Made by a program: the position numbers and the translations under genes. The notes below the pieces were generated by a model, which searched no databases, was not told the origin of the DNA, and was given only the letters and a program-made list of their open reading frames with translations. Positions 1 through 8,698 of a stretch of 64,000 bases of DNA are shown in pieces. Source of the stretch: an uncultured Sphingomonadaceae bacterium (GTDB lineage: Bacteria; Pseudomonadota; Alphaproteobacteria; Sphingomonadales; Sphingomonadaceae); NCBI GenBank assembly GCA_937996655.1, contig CALKUK010000011.1, positions 600,949-664,948 on the forward strand. The letters are read 5' to 3'. Numbering within the stretch: position 1 is the first letter of the stretch; each line of letters starts with the position of its first letter.

Positions 1-540
1 CGTGGGCCGCAAATGAAGAACATGTCCGCCTACAACCGGCTCCGCCGCGCCGAGACCGGCCAGCAGGTCATCAAAATCAATGTCGCCCTCCTCATCGGTG
101 GCCTCTTCCGCAACATTCGGTGTTACGGGGTCCAAAGGGGCCGCCTGGACAGCATCAGACCCATCGCTTTCGGCAATGGCTTCGAGTTCGGTGGAAATGG
201 CCCCATCGCTCGGGGCGTCAACCTGACCTTTGATTGCGGAGACATGGTCTGTCAGCACATCAAAGGCGCGGATCAGCGTGGCCAAAAGCGCCGGCGTCAG
301 AGGCTTGTCGCCATCGCGCACCTGCTGCAACACGGTTTCAAATTTGTGGGTAAAGGATTGGAGCAGCGTGAAGCCGAACGCGCCCGCGCCGCCCTTGATC
401 GAATGGACAGCGCGGAAGATGGAGTTGATCGCCTCGGCATCTTCATTGCCATCCTTGCAGGCGAGCAGAGCGCGCTCAGCAAGGTCAAGGCCTTCATCAC
501 ATTCAAGCAGGAATATCTGCTGGATTTCATCATGCTGCAT
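1..540 (-). CDS. cheA: Chemotaxis histidine kinase CheA, N-terminal part (cut by window edge)
   Basis: Read on the minus strand from ATG at 540 to the edge, this gives 180 codons with no stop. The first ~110 residues are a histidine phosphotransfer (P1) domain with the motif HSIKGGAGAFGF, whose His is the phosphorylated residue in CheA. An acidic linker with DEEGDIDFDDLL follows, and the last residues (HVLHLRPT) look like the start of the next CheA module. CheA would autophosphorylate in response to the adjacent MCP and pass phosphate to CheY/CheB. The start overlaps the end of the STAS gene by 11 bases, so the two are probably translationally coupled. The kinase core lies outside the window, so only the N-terminus can be judged. 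Confidence 0.9.
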   Translation of the reverse strand, partial: MQHDEIQQIFLLECDEGLDLAERALLACKDGNEDAEAINSIFRAVHSIKGGAGAFGFTLLQSFTHKFETVLQQVRDGDKPLTPALLATLIRAFDVLTDHVSAIKGQVDAPSDGAISTELEAIAESDGSDAVQAAPLDPVTPNVAEEATDEEGDIDFDDLLAGLGAAEPVVGGHVLHLRPT

Positions 541-811
541 GCGTGGACTCCAGTCCGAGGAGGTCGAGCGTTCCGGACAGTTTCGCCGCGTTTAAAATTG
601 CGGCGCTCGGCTGAGAGATGACGATGCGCGCATCCCGGCCATGGGCCGTTTTGAAAGCACTCAGCAAAAGTTGCAGGCCAATTTGGCCCATTTGTCGGAC
701 GGCGCTTCCGTCCAACTGCAGGTGGCTGCCTTTGGCCAATGTGTCGGATATTTCGACGGCAAGGCCTGGGACTGCGCGGCGATCAATCACCGCGGGCAGT
801 TTGATAGACAT
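530..811 (-). CDS. STAS-domain protein of the chemotaxis operon
   Basis: This 93-residue protein has the size and pattern of a single STAS domain. An N-terminal beta strand (IKLPAVID) leads to an LQLDGSAVRQMGQIGLQLL segment that matches the conserved STAS loop where anti-anti-sigma factors carry a phosphorylatable Ser. Here that position reads DGSAVRQMG. A strong Shine-Dalgarno (AGGAGG) sits eight bases before ATG at 811. It lies 28 bases after the MCP stop and overlaps cheA by 11 bases. Such STAS proteins are common between mcp and cheA in alphaproteobacterial che operons. They probably tune the signalling complex, but the partner is unknown. Confidence 0.8.
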   Translation of the reverse strand: MSIKLPAVIDRRAVPGLAVEISDTLAKGSHLQLDGSAVRQMGQIGLQLLLSAFKTAHGRDARIVISQPSAAILNAAKLSGTLDLLGLESTHAA

Positions 812-839
812 GTTGAGGGCCTCCTCGGCTCCGTGGCGC

Positions 840-2690
840 TTAAAATTCTGACCAGTCTTCTTCGGAAAGGTCTTGTTTCACGGCCAGATTGCCCAAGACC
901 TTTGAAGGCTTGCGGGCGGCGGTTTTGAGGCGCGTCACAGAGGATTGTGCAACCGGTCGTGCAGCCGGACGGGTGGCTTCCGTTGTCATTGTGGTGCGGA
1001 AACGTGCGACCAGTTCGGCAAGTTCGGAAGCCTCGTTTGCAAGGCTCCGCGAGGCTGCTGTGCTTTCCTCGACCATTGCGGCGTTCTGCTGCGTCATCTT
1101 GTCCATGTCGCCCACGGCAATGTTGATCTGCTGCAGGCTGGCGGCCTGGCTTTCCGCTGCAGCGGAAATGCCGGACACAAGGCTGCTGATCTGTTCCACC
1201 TGTTCGCCGATACGGCCGAGCATTTCGCCCGTCTTGCCGACAAGGGAGACGCCCTTATCCACCTGCACATTGGACTGGGTGATGAGCTGCTTGATATCCT
1301 TGGCCGCATCCGCAGAACGCTGAGCGAGCGCGCGCACTTCGTTGGCGACGACGGCAAAGCCTTTGCCCGCATCACCCGCCCGGGCCGCTTCGACGCCAGC
1401 GTTTAGCGCCAGCAAATTGGTCTGGAAGGCGATACCGTCGATCACGTTGATGATCTGCGAGATTTCCTGCGCGGACTTTTCAATATCGCCCATCGCGGTC
1501 ACGGCTTCTCCGACGACTTTGCCGCCATTGGTGGCTTCGTCCAGCGCTTGCCCCACGGCCTGGTTGGCGGTGCGGGCGCTTTCAGATGCGCTGCGGACAG
1601 ACTGCGTCACTTCGTTCATGGCTGCCGCCGTTTCCTCCAGCGAAGCGGCCTGCTGCTCCGTGCGCCGGGCGAGGTCTTCTGCCGCTGTGCTGATTTCGGT
1701 CGACCCCGTATTGACGCTGGTGGCGGAGTGCGAAACCCGGCCCACAACACTGTTCAGTTCTTCCAATGCTTCATTAAAGTCGACACGCAGGGCATCATAT
1801 TTTTCAGCGAAGGTCACGGTGATACGGTGGGTGAGGTTCCCGTCTGCAATCGCCTTCAGGCCGGTGGCGAGTTCCGCAACAACGATTTGCTGGGCGGCCT
1901 CGTCTGCCTGACGTTCCTTTGCGGCAACGCGGAAAACCTCAACGGAACGAGCCATCTCTCCAATTTCATCTTCGCGCCCTTTTCCTTCGATGACGACGTC
2001 GTAATTTCCGGAGGTCATCTTATTCATGACGCTGATCATGCCGTTTGTCGGCGCGAGGATTTTGCGCATGAGGAACCAGATGGCGCCGCAGACAGCGCCT
2101 GCGAGTAAGAAAATGATCAAGCCAAGCTGGATCGAGGTGCTCACGACGCTTGAACTTGCCTCTGACTCTATGGCCGTGTCTTCCGCTTCAAGATCGGCGA
2201 CGGCGGTCAAAGCGAGCGACTTATTGCTATTGTAAATCCGGTTGAGCCGGTCGTAGCTGGATCGCGCTGCATCCATGTTGCCCGATTTTGCTGCAGGAAG
2301 AAAACCAACTTCTACTTCATCCCAAAACTTCGCACTCGACGGAAGAAGTTGTTGGGTGAAGTGATCTTGGATTTTTTTCGGAAGGTCGTCACTTTTCTGC
2401 CAGAACGATTGCCTTTCATCGAAAATTTCCCGATTTTTTAGCAATTCCCGCTCTGCTTCGGACGCGGATAGTTTGCCAACCATAACGCGAGATGCGACCA
2501 AGAAGGGCTCGTCGACGGTCAGGCCCGGTGGCATCGAGTCCGCCAGCAGGTCTGAACCTGCCTGTTCACGCGCATGGAGCGTCCCGCCGATCCGGATATG
2601 GTTGACGTCATATGCACCGACGACGGCGGCGAGCAGGAACAGCCCGCCCATGGTCGCTCCGCCGATTTGGCTGATCCGCTGGATTTTCAT
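840..2690 (-). CDS. Methyl-accepting chemotaxis protein
   Basis: About 616 residues from ATG at 2690, chosen because AAGGAG lies ten bases upstream. A longer TTG start at 2735 is possible. One membrane helix lies near the N-terminus (MGGLFLLAAVVGAYDV). A periplasmic domain of roughly 150 residues precedes a second helix (LGLIIFLLAGAVCGAIWFL). A HAMP domain, a second HAMP-like segment and a long coiled-coil signalling domain follow. The signalling hairpin is canonical (AFQTNLLALNAGVEAARAG). The tail ends EEDWSEF, an acidic-aromatic end like those used to tether methylation enzymes in some MCPs. It heads the operon with the STAS gene and cheA. The ligand cannot be predicted. Confidence 0.95.
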   Translation of the reverse strand: MKIQRISQIGGATMGGLFLLAAVVGAYDVNHIRIGGTLHAREQAGSDLLADSMPPGLTVDEPFLVASRVMVGKLSASEAERELLKNREIFDERQSFWQKSDDLPKKIQDHFTQQLLPSSAKFWDEVEVGFLPAAKSGNMDAARSSYDRLNRIYNSNKSLALTAVADLEAEDTAIESEASSSVVSTSIQLGLIIFLLAGAVCGAIWFLMRKILAPTNGMISVMNKMTSGNYDVVIEGKGREDEIGEMARSVEVFRVAAKERQADEAAQQIVVAELATGLKAIADGNLTHRITVTFAEKYDALRVDFNEALEELNSVVGRVSHSATSVNTGSTEISTAAEDLARRTEQQAASLEETAAAMNEVTQSVRSASESARTANQAVGQALDEATNGGKVVGEAVTAMGDIEKSAQEISQIINVIDGIAFQTNLLALNAGVEAARAGDAGKGFAVVANEVRALAQRSADAAKDIKQLITQSNVQVDKGVSLVGKTGEMLGRIGEQVEQISSLVSGISAAAESQAASLQQINIAVGDMDKMTQQNAAMVEESTAASRSLANEASELAELVARFRTTMTTEATRPAARPVAQSSVTRLKTAARKPSKVLGNLAVKQDLSEEDWSEF

Positions 2691-2758
2691 TTCTCGCTGG
2701 CTCCTTGACCCGAACATAAGCTTGCGACGCCGCAATCGATGCGGACGGTCTCAAGCCT

Positions 2759-2785
2759 GAAACGGCCAAAAGGCGGAAAGATTTA
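2759..2785 (-). promoter_or_regulatory. Possible FliA (sigma-28) promoter of the mcp-STAS-cheA operon
   Basis: On the minus strand the sequence reads TAAA, then exactly 15 bases, then GCCGTTTC. The sigma-28 consensus is TAAA-N15-GCCGATAA, so the -35 element and the GCCG half of the -10 match while the last four bases mostly do not. It sits about 60-70 bases before the MCP start. The chemotaxis context supports it, but the match is partial. Confidence 0.35.
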
Positions 2786-2802
2786 GCGCCGGGCGCGCGA
2801 AT

Positions 2803-3039
2803 TTATCGTGCTGGGGGCTTTGGTGCTGCGGTGTTGTCAGCAGGGAGTGCCGCCTGCTCCGAATTTGCGGCGGCCTCTATTTCGGACATCTGGCGATTAA
2901 TGTCGGCCTCCGCCGCGTCCCGGATGGTGGCCGCGCGGGCTTCGACGGCCGATTCAGAGCCGGCTTCTCCTGCGGGAGCATCGCTTTGTGAGCCGCAGGC
3001 TGCAAGGGCCAGCAAGCAGATGCAAACGGACTTTTTCAT
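2803..3039 (-). CDS. Small lipoprotein
   Basis: A 78-residue protein starting at ATG 3039, whose ATG overlaps the TGA of the upstream peptidase gene (ATGA). The N-terminus MKKSVCICLLALAACGSQ is a lipoprotein signal peptide with lipobox LAAC, so the Cys should be lipidated and the protein anchored in the envelope. The rest is Ala-, Glu- and Pro-rich, low in complexity, and probably helical then disordered, ending PKPPAR. No function can be assigned. Coupling to the M28 peptidase suggests co-expression. Confidence 0.7.
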   Translation of the reverse strand: MKKSVCICLLALAACGSQSDAPAGEAGSESAVEARAATIRDAAEADINRQMSEIEAAANSEQAALPADNTAAPKPPAR

Positions 3040-4361
3040 TTCCCGCCTTGCGACAGCAGGTCTTCCGGAGCGTTCGTGACCAGATCGAGCACCGTCGTCC
3101 ATGCGGTGACGTTCTGCCGGAGCTGGGCAGGGTCAATCTTATCGAGCGTATCATCGGCGGTGTGGTGAAGGTCAAAATAGCGCGTGCCATCCTGATTGAG
3201 ATCAATGGCTGGCGTGCCCGCGCCGACCATCTGTCCGACATCGGCGCCACCGCCGGCGATGACGCGCCCTGTTCCGATACCTTGCGCGGCCAATGCATTT
3301 GAGATGCGCGCGCGCAGTGGAGCGGCGGCATCGGGCAGGCGGAAGTTAACCTGCCAAATACGGTCTGCCCCAAAGTCTGACTCTGCGGCGAACGCGTGCG
3401 GCTCATCCTTATGGGCTTTGAAATAGGCATCGCCCCCGAACACTCCGACTTCTTCGGAGCCAGCCCAAAGGACACGGATGGTGCGGCGCTGCTTGCCCTT
3501 TGCGGCAGCCGAAAGCGCGGCATCGGTAACGATCCCGCAGCCGGCACCGTCATCGATGGCTCCGGTGCCCAAATCCCAGCTATCAAGGTGGCACGCCACC
3601 AGCACAATGCCGGCCTTCGGGTCCGTCCCTGGAAGTTCGGCCAAGACGTTGCCCGATTGCTGCGGCCCCGTGAATTTTGGGGTGAGCGTCAGCGACATTT
3701 TAATCGGGCTGCTGTTCGTGCGTGCAATCCGTTCCAGATTGTCCGCATCGGGATTCGACAGGGCCGCCGCTGCAATGGGTGCAACACCGTCTGGCCAGGT
3801 CGTGACGCCGGTATGCGGTGTCCGGTGATCATCCGTTCCGATCGAGCGGATCAGGAAGGCCGCTGCGCCGCGCTTGGCAGCAACACCGGGGCCTTCGCGG
3901 CGGACCCGGCCGAAAACGCCATAGGATGATCCGTCCTGCGTACGCCCCATGGCGTGGCCGACATAAACGATCTTGCCTTTGATGGCGGCGTCTGGAGCGG
4001 CGAGAAAATCTTCATAAGTGGAATAGACGACCACCGTGCCGGACAGACCGTTGGCCGGGGTGGCCCCGCTATGGCCGAGCGCCGTGATGACCAGCCGGTG
4101 CGGGTAGGGGGCTGTAATTTCAGCCTTTTCCTCTCCGCGCACCCAGCCCTTTATCTCAAAGGGTTCAATGCGGTTATTCTGAAAGCCCAATGCCTTGAGT
4201 TTATCAACTGCCCAGGCCCGCGCATTGGCTTCCCGCTCTGTCCCGGCAAGACGCGGACCAACCTCTGTGGTGAGCCCGGCTGTGATCTCATAGGCGATGT
4301 CCCCGTCCGCGGCGTGGGATATGGCGGGGAGGAGGGCTGCGAACATCAGGAGCTTTTTCAT
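3036..4361 (-). CDS. Exported M28-family zinc aminopeptidase
   Basis: A 441-residue protein with signal peptide MKKLLMFAALLPAISHA. A PA-type insert occupies about residues 85-240. The M28 catalytic domain follows, with likely zinc ligands H258 (ACHLDSWD), D270 (AIDDGAG), E303/E304 (GSEEVG), D329 (SDFGAD) and H399/H400 (LHHTADDT). All positions expected for a di-zinc M28 peptidase are therefore present. It should hydrolyse N-terminal residues of peptides in the periplasm or outside the cell. It is divergent from ettA across about 100 bases and coupled to the downstream lipoprotein gene. The substrate is unknown. Confidence 0.9.
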   Translation of the reverse strand: MKKLLMFAALLPAISHAADGDIAYEITAGLTTEVGPRLAGTEREANARAWAVDKLKALGFQNNRIEPFEIKGWVRGEEKAEITAPYPHRLVITALGHSGATPANGLSGTVVVYSTYEDFLAAPDAAIKGKIVYVGHAMGRTQDGSSYGVFGRVRREGPGVAAKRGAAAFLIRSIGTDDHRTPHTGVTTWPDGVAPIAAAALSNPDADNLERIARTNSSPIKMSLTLTPKFTGPQQSGNVLAELPGTDPKAGIVLVACHLDSWDLGTGAIDDGAGCGIVTDAALSAAAKGKQRRTIRVLWAGSEEVGVFGGDAYFKAHKDEPHAFAAESDFGADRIWQVNFRLPDAAAPLRARISNALAAQGIGTGRVIAGGGADVGQMVGAGTPAIDLNQDGTRYFDLHHTADDTLDKIDPAQLRQNVTAWTTVLDLVTNAPEDLLSQGGK

Positions 4362-4458
4362 CTCCTATCGCTAACCTGTCGTTGCGGGTTTGCCAATGCG
4401 GATTTGCTGGGCTAGTGCCGCGTCAAATCCGACAGTTTACAGACGAGAGAAACGACCC

Positions 4459-6132
4459 ATGGCCGCGCAATACGCCTTTGTCATGAAGGACATGACCAAG
4501 TCTTTCCCCGGTGCCCAAAAGCCGGTGTTGAGCAACATCAACCTGCAATTTTATCAGGGTGCGAAAATTGGCATCGTCGGCCCGAACGGTGCCGGTAAAT
4601 CGACGCTGATCAAGATCATGGCCGGTATCGACACCGATTTTTCGGGCGAAGCTTGGCCGGGTGAGAACATTACCATCGGCTATCTGGAGCAGGAACCCCA
4701 GTTGGACCCGAGAAAGAACGTTCTTGAAAACGTCAAGGATGGCGCCCGCGAAACCGCCGACATGGTGGACCGCTATAATGAGATTTCGGCCCTGATGGGC
4801 GAACCTGACGCCGATTTCGACGCGCTGATGGAAGAAATGGGCACGCTCCAGGAACGCATCGACGCCGTGGATGGCTGGACGCTCGACAACCAGCTTGAAA
4901 TCGCCATGGAAGCGCTGCGGTGCCCGCCATCCGATTGGTCGGTGGAAAACCTGTCCGGCGGTGAAAAGCGTCGTGTCGCGCTTACGCGCCTCCTTCTCCA
5001 GAAGCCGTCGATCCTGCTGCTCGACGAACCGACCAACCACCTTGATGCTGAAAGCGTCGAATGGCTGGAAAACCATTTGAAGGAATATGCGGGCGCGGTG
5101 CTGATGATCACCCACGATCGCTATTTCCTGGATACGGTTGTGGACTGGATCCTTGAGCTCGATCGCGGGAAATACTTCCCTTACGAAGGCAATTATTCAA
5201 CCTACCTTGAAAAGAAGGCCAAGCGCCTCGAGCAGGAAGACCGCGAGGATTCCGGCCGCCAAAAGGCGATCAAGGAAGAGTTGGAATGGATCCGGCAGGG
5301 CCCCAAGGGTCGCCAGACGAAGTCCAAGGCGCGTATCTCCAAGTTTGAACAGCTTGTTTCCGCTCAGGAAAACCGCTCGCCCGGCAAGGCGCAGATCGTC
5401 ATTCAGGTGCCGGAACGTCTGGGCGGCAAGGTCATCGAAGCCAAGGGCATCTCCAAGGCTTATGGCGACAAGCTGTTGTTTGAAGACCTGTCCTTCATGC
5501 TCCCGCCCGGCGGCATTGTAGGCGTCATCGGGCCAAACGGCGCGGGTAAGTCCACCTTGTTCAAGCTCATCACCGGTCAGGAACAGCCCGATAATGGCTC
5601 GATCGACATCGGTGAAACGGTCCGTCTTGGCTATGTGGACCAGAGCCGCGACCATCTTGATGCCTCAAAGAATGTCTGGGAAGAAGTCTCTGACGGCCTC
5701 GACTATGTGAAGGTCAACGGGCACGACATGTCCACGCGGGCCTATGTCGGCGCGTTCAACTTTAAGGGGCAGGACCAGCAAAAGAACGTCGGCAAGCTGT
5801 CGGGCGGTGAACGCAACCGTGTGCACATGGCCAAGATGCTGAAGCGCGGCGGCAACGTCTTGCTGCTCGACGAACCGACCAACGATCTTGACGTTGAAAC
5901 GCTCGGCGCTCTGGAAGATGCGATTGAGAATTTCGCGGGCTGCGCTGTGGTTATCAGCCATGACCGCTTCTTCCTTGACCGTCTGGCGACGCACATACTT
6001 GCCTTTGAAGGCAACAGCCATGTCGAATGGTTCGAAGGCAACTTTGCGGCTTATGAGGAAGACAAGCGCCGTCGTCTGGGCGATGCAGCCGACCGGCCGA
6101 CGCGCCTCGCCTATAAGAAACTGACCCGCTAA
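4459..6132 (+). CDS. ettA: Energy-dependent translational throttle protein EttA (ABC-F)
   Basis: 557 residues from ATG 4459 (MAAQYAFVMK); an in-frame longer start upstream looks spurious. It has two ABC cassettes and no membrane helices. The Walker A motifs are GPNGAGKST in both halves, the signatures are LSGGEKRR and LSGGERNR, and the Walker B motifs are LLLDEPTNHLD and LLLDEPTNDLD. The arm and inter-domain linker (EELEWIRQGPKGRQTKSKAR) are typical of EttA. The protein binds the ribosomal E site and gates the first peptide bond according to ATP/ADP. It converges with the DCC gene, overlapping four bases at the stops. Confidence 0.96.
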   Translation: MAAQYAFVMKDMTKSFPGAQKPVLSNINLQFYQGAKIGIVGPNGAGKSTLIKIMAGIDTDFSGEAWPGENITIGYLEQEPQLDPRKNVLENVKDGARETADMVDRYNEISALMGEPDADFDALMEEMGTLQERIDAVDGWTLDNQLEIAMEALRCPPSDWSVENLSGGEKRRVALTRLLLQKPSILLLDEPTNHLDAESVEWLENHLKEYAGAVLMITHDRYFLDTVVDWILELDRGKYFPYEGNYSTYLEKKAKRLEQEDREDSGRQKAIKEELEWIRQGPKGRQTKSKARISKFEQLVSAQENRSPGKAQIVIQVPERLGGKVIEAKGISKAYGDKLLFEDLSFMLPPGGIVGVIGPNGAGKSTLFKLITGQEQPDNGSIDIGETVRLGYVDQSRDHLDASKNVWEEVSDGLDYVKVNGHDMSTRAYVGAFNFKGQDQQKNVGKLSGGERNRVHMAKMLKRGGNVLLLDEPTNDLDVETLGALEDAIENFAGCAVVISHDRFFLDRLATHILAFEGNSHVEWFEGNFAAYEEDKRRRLGDAADRPTRLAYKKLTR

Positions 6133-6479
6133 CGGGCCATGCGTTGGAGCAGGGGCCTGATCTTCAGAAAGAAGAGATAGCCCCGCTCCAAAACGCGCAG
6201 CACGACCGCATTTTGGGCGAGCAGCCCGATGGGGCGGAGCGTGGGGATTTCCCGCCACATCGCGGCAAAGGCTGCGGCTCCTGATAGGGTTTCGCCATGG
6301 GCTGTGGTGGCGTGAAAACGGGCCAGCATTAGGCTGCGGTCCAATGGGCAGGATGTTGCCGGTTCCGTCAGATCAACAAAGGCGATGTGTGCCCGTCGGT
6401 CCAGCCTGCGCATTAGCGCGATTTCCCGGATGCACAGGGGGCAGGCACCATCATACCAGACCGTCAGCGGTGCCGTCAC
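6129..6479 (-). CDS. DCC-family thiol-disulfide oxidoreductase-like protein (DUF393)
   Basis: About 116 residues from GTG 6479, chosen because this GTG overlaps the TGA of the flavin gene upstream (GTGA) and gives the usual DCC start TAPLTVWYDGACPLC. The D-G-x-C-x-x-C motif (DGACPLC) near residue 13 is the family hallmark and resembles a thioredoxin-type redox pair. It probably takes part in thiol-disulfide exchange, but no substrate is established for the family. It is the last gene of a three-gene coupled run with the PNPOx-like protein and carbonic anhydrase. Confidence 0.85.
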   Translation of the reverse strand: MTAPLTVWYDGACPLCIREIALMRRLDRRAHIAFVDLTEPATSCPLDRSLMLARFHATTAHGETLSGAAAFAAMWREIPTLRPIGLLAQNAVVLRVLERGYLFFLKIRPLLQRMAR

Positions 6480-7081
6480 GGCGTAATCCAGGCGCCGGTC
6501 CAGTTCGATCCTGACCGTTGAAACAGCGCCCGCTGGTTGCCGCAACTGGTCAGCTTCAGCCACTCAAGTTCAACGGCATCGATCATCAATATGCAGAAGT
6601 TCTCTCGCCCTGCAGCACTTTCCGGCGCGGTGGGAGATCGCGTGCGCAAGGCTTCCGGCAATCCACTTGTTGCAACGTCGGCCTGCGTACCGGGGGGGTG
6701 GGCCGCCAGATAGCAGCGCCTGCTCGATAGGGCCGAGGTTTCCCATGCATGCTCAGCCGTTTCGCTCGACACTTCAATCCGGCCGACACCCCGCATGATG
6801 AGTTGAACGCGGGCCTCTGGATCATAGCCAAGGATGGACACAGGGCCCCCTGCATCAATCTGCGCTGCTTTGGGCGACCGGGCATCGGTGTGAAACCGGA
6901 AGGTGCAGCACGTCTCCGCAACATCGCGCAAAACCATGATGCGCGGTGAAGGGCTAGTGCCAGAGATGGTGCATACTGTGGGAGTGTGGAGCGGGCTATG
7001 ACGGTTCCGGACAGCGCCAGACCACATGCCCATGATCTGGCCCAAAACGTCGTCCAATGTGTCCGGTGTCGGGCTTGTCAT
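6476..7081 (-). CDS. Pyridoxamine 5'-phosphate oxidase-like FMN-binding protein
   Basis: A 201-residue protein with the split-barrel FMN fold pattern: SPSPRIMVLRDV, then FRFHTDARSPKAAQID, and a C-terminal VELEWLKL strand. It resembles the Alr4036/PNPOx-like group rather than true PdxH, whose substrate-binding C-terminus it lacks. It probably binds FMN or a related flavin in the cytoplasm; the reaction is unknown. Its ATG overlaps the carbonic anhydrase stop (ATGA) and its stop overlaps the DCC gene start (GTGA). Both overlaps indicate a coupled operon. Confidence 0.85.
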   Translation of the reverse strand: MTSPTPDTLDDVLGQIMGMWSGAVRNRHSPLHTPTVCTISGTSPSPRIMVLRDVAETCCTFRFHTDARSPKAAQIDAGGPVSILGYDPEARVQLIMRGVGRIEVSSETAEHAWETSALSSRRCYLAAHPPGTQADVATSGLPEALRTRSPTAPESAAGRENFCILMIDAVELEWLKLTSCGNQRALFQRSGSNWTGAWITP

Positions 7082-7701
7082 TGGGGGAGGGTGAACTCCC
7101 CGCTGGCCTCATCCAAAACGTACAGGCTGCCTTCCGCAATGGCGAACCAGGCGCCGTGCAGCCTCAATTGGCCTGAGGCCTCCCGCTCCGCGATGAACGG
7201 AAAGGTCCTCAAGTTGTGGAGGCTGACTTTGACGGCTTCCATCTCCAATGCGCGCTGCGGGTCTGCCGGAGCCCGCGCAAGCACGTCATCGCGCGCATCA
7301 CGGACAATCCCCATCCAATCATCGATGAAGATATTCTGGCCAGACGCCGGGTTGGATTCCTCCAATGCCGCCTTGATGCCCCCGCACTGGCCGTGGCCGA
7401 CAACGACAATGTGTTTCACTTCAAGGCCCAAGACGCCAAATTCAATTGCGGCCGATGCCCCGTGAAGGCCACCGCCGGTTTCAAAGGGTGGAACGAGATT
7501 GGCAACGTTGCGCAGCGAGAAGACCTGCCCCGGGACAGTGTCGAAAATCGTTGCCGGGTCAACGCGACTGTCGCAGCACGAGATGACCATGACGGGAGGC
7601 GACTGCCCCTGTTCCAAGGCGTCATAGCGGGCTTTTTGCTGGCGATAGGCATCCGCGCGGAAGCGGTGATAGCCCTCCAAAAGAGCTTTAAATTCTGGCA
7701 T
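7078..7701 (-). CDS. Beta-class carbonic anhydrase
   Basis: 207 residues from ATG 7701 (MPEFKALLEGYHRF), preceded by AGGAG at a six-base spacing; longer upstream reading adds an implausible N-terminus. Zinc ligands are C43 in CDSR (with the catalytic D44/R46 dyad), H103 and C106 in HGQCGG. It interconverts CO2 and bicarbonate in the cytoplasm and so supplies carboxylases. It leads the operon with the flavin-binding and DCC genes and is divergent from lipA across 80 bases. Confidence 0.95.
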   Translation of the reverse strand: MPEFKALLEGYHRFRADAYRQQKARYDALEQGQSPPVMVISCCDSRVDPATIFDTVPGQVFSLRNVANLVPPFETGGGLHGASAAIEFGVLGLEVKHIVVVGHGQCGGIKAALEESNPASGQNIFIDDWMGIVRDARDDVLARAPADPQRALEMEAVKVSLHNLRTFPFIAEREASGQLRLHGAWFAIAEGSLYVLDEASGEFTLPQ

Positions 7702-7780
7702 GGGTGTCTCCTGAAGCAAAAATTGCTTAGCAAGCCCCGCATGGTTGGCAAGCCTTGAGCAGGCAGGTAAAGACCAGCGC

Positions 7781-8698
7781 ATGAATGCTCCAACAAATCT
7801 GCAAAGGGTCCGCAAGCCGGATTGGATCCGCGTGAAGGCGCCAAACTCGGCTGGCTATGCCGAGACCAAGGCGTTGATGCGTGCCAAATCGCTCAACACC
7901 GTCTGCGAAGAAGCGGCCTGCCCGAATATCGGGGAGTGCTGGACCAAGAAGCACGCGACTGTGATGATCCTTGGAGATGTCTGCACGCGGGCCTGCGCAT
8001 TCTGCAACGTGAAGACCGGCATGCCGCGCGCGGTGGACAAGAATGAGCCGCAAAATCTCGCGGATGCGGCCGCTGAAATGGGGTTGAAGCATATCGTCAT
8101 TACCTCGGTGGATCGTGACGATCTGCCCGATGGTGGGGCTTCGCAGTTCGTGAAGGTGATCGAGGCGCTGCGCCGGACGACGCCGGAGACGACTATTGAA
8201 ATCCTGACGCCGGATTTCCGCAACAAGATGCAGGCCGCCGTGGAGTCCATCGTGGCTGCGCGGCCCGACGTTTATAACCACAATCTAGAAACGGTTCCCC
8301 GGCTTTACCCGACCATCCGGCCCGGCGCGCGTTATTATGCGTCGCTGCGGTTGCTGGAGACGGTCAAGCAGCATGATCCGTCGATCTTCACCAAGTCGGG
8401 CATCATGGTCGGGCTGGGAGAAGAGCGTCTGGAGGTCCATCAGGTGATGGATGACATGCGCTCTGCCGATATCGATTTTCTGACCATCGGCCAATATCTG
8501 CAACCGACGCCCAAACATGCGCCTGTGATGGAATATGTGACGCCCAAGACGTTTGAGGCCTATGCGGCTATAGCGCGGGCGAAGGGTTTCCTCTTGGTGG
8601 CCTCGTCGCCTCTTACACGGTCCAGCTATCACGCGGACCGCGATTTTGCGCTGATGCGTGACGCTCGTGCCACGCAACTGGCCAATGCCAAAGCATAG
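7781..8698 (+). CDS. lipA: Lipoyl synthase
   Basis: 305 residues from ATG 7781. This radical SAM enzyme inserts two sulfurs into the octanoyl chain on lipoyl domains. The auxiliary 4Fe-4S cluster cysteines are C42, C47 and C53 (VCEEAACPNIGEC). The radical SAM cluster is C68-x3-C72-x2-C75 (CTRACAFC). The C-terminal RSSYHAD motif, which provides the Ser ligand of the auxiliary cluster, is present. The reading overlaps the Coq10-like gene by 14 bases, so the two are probably co-transcribed, as in many sphingomonads. Confidence 0.97.
   Translation: MNAPTNLQRVRKPDWIRVKAPNSAGYAETKALMRAKSLNTVCEEAACPNIGECWTKKHATVMILGDVCTRACAFCNVKTGMPRAVDKNEPQNLADAAAEMGLKHIVITSVDRDDLPDGGASQFVKVIEALRRTTPETTIEILTPDFRNKMQAAVESIVAARPDVYNHNLETVPRLYPTIRPGARYYASLRLLETVKQHDPSIFTKSGIMVGLGEERLEVHQVMDDMRSADIDFLTIGQYLQPTPKHAPVMEYVTPKTFEAYAAIARAKGFLLVASSPLTRSSYHADRDFALMRDARATQLANAKA

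Noticed and set aside
7723..7733. TTGCTTAGCAA palindrome between carbonic anhydrase and lipA
   Set aside because: Only five-base arms in an 80-base divergent gap; too short to support without comparative data.
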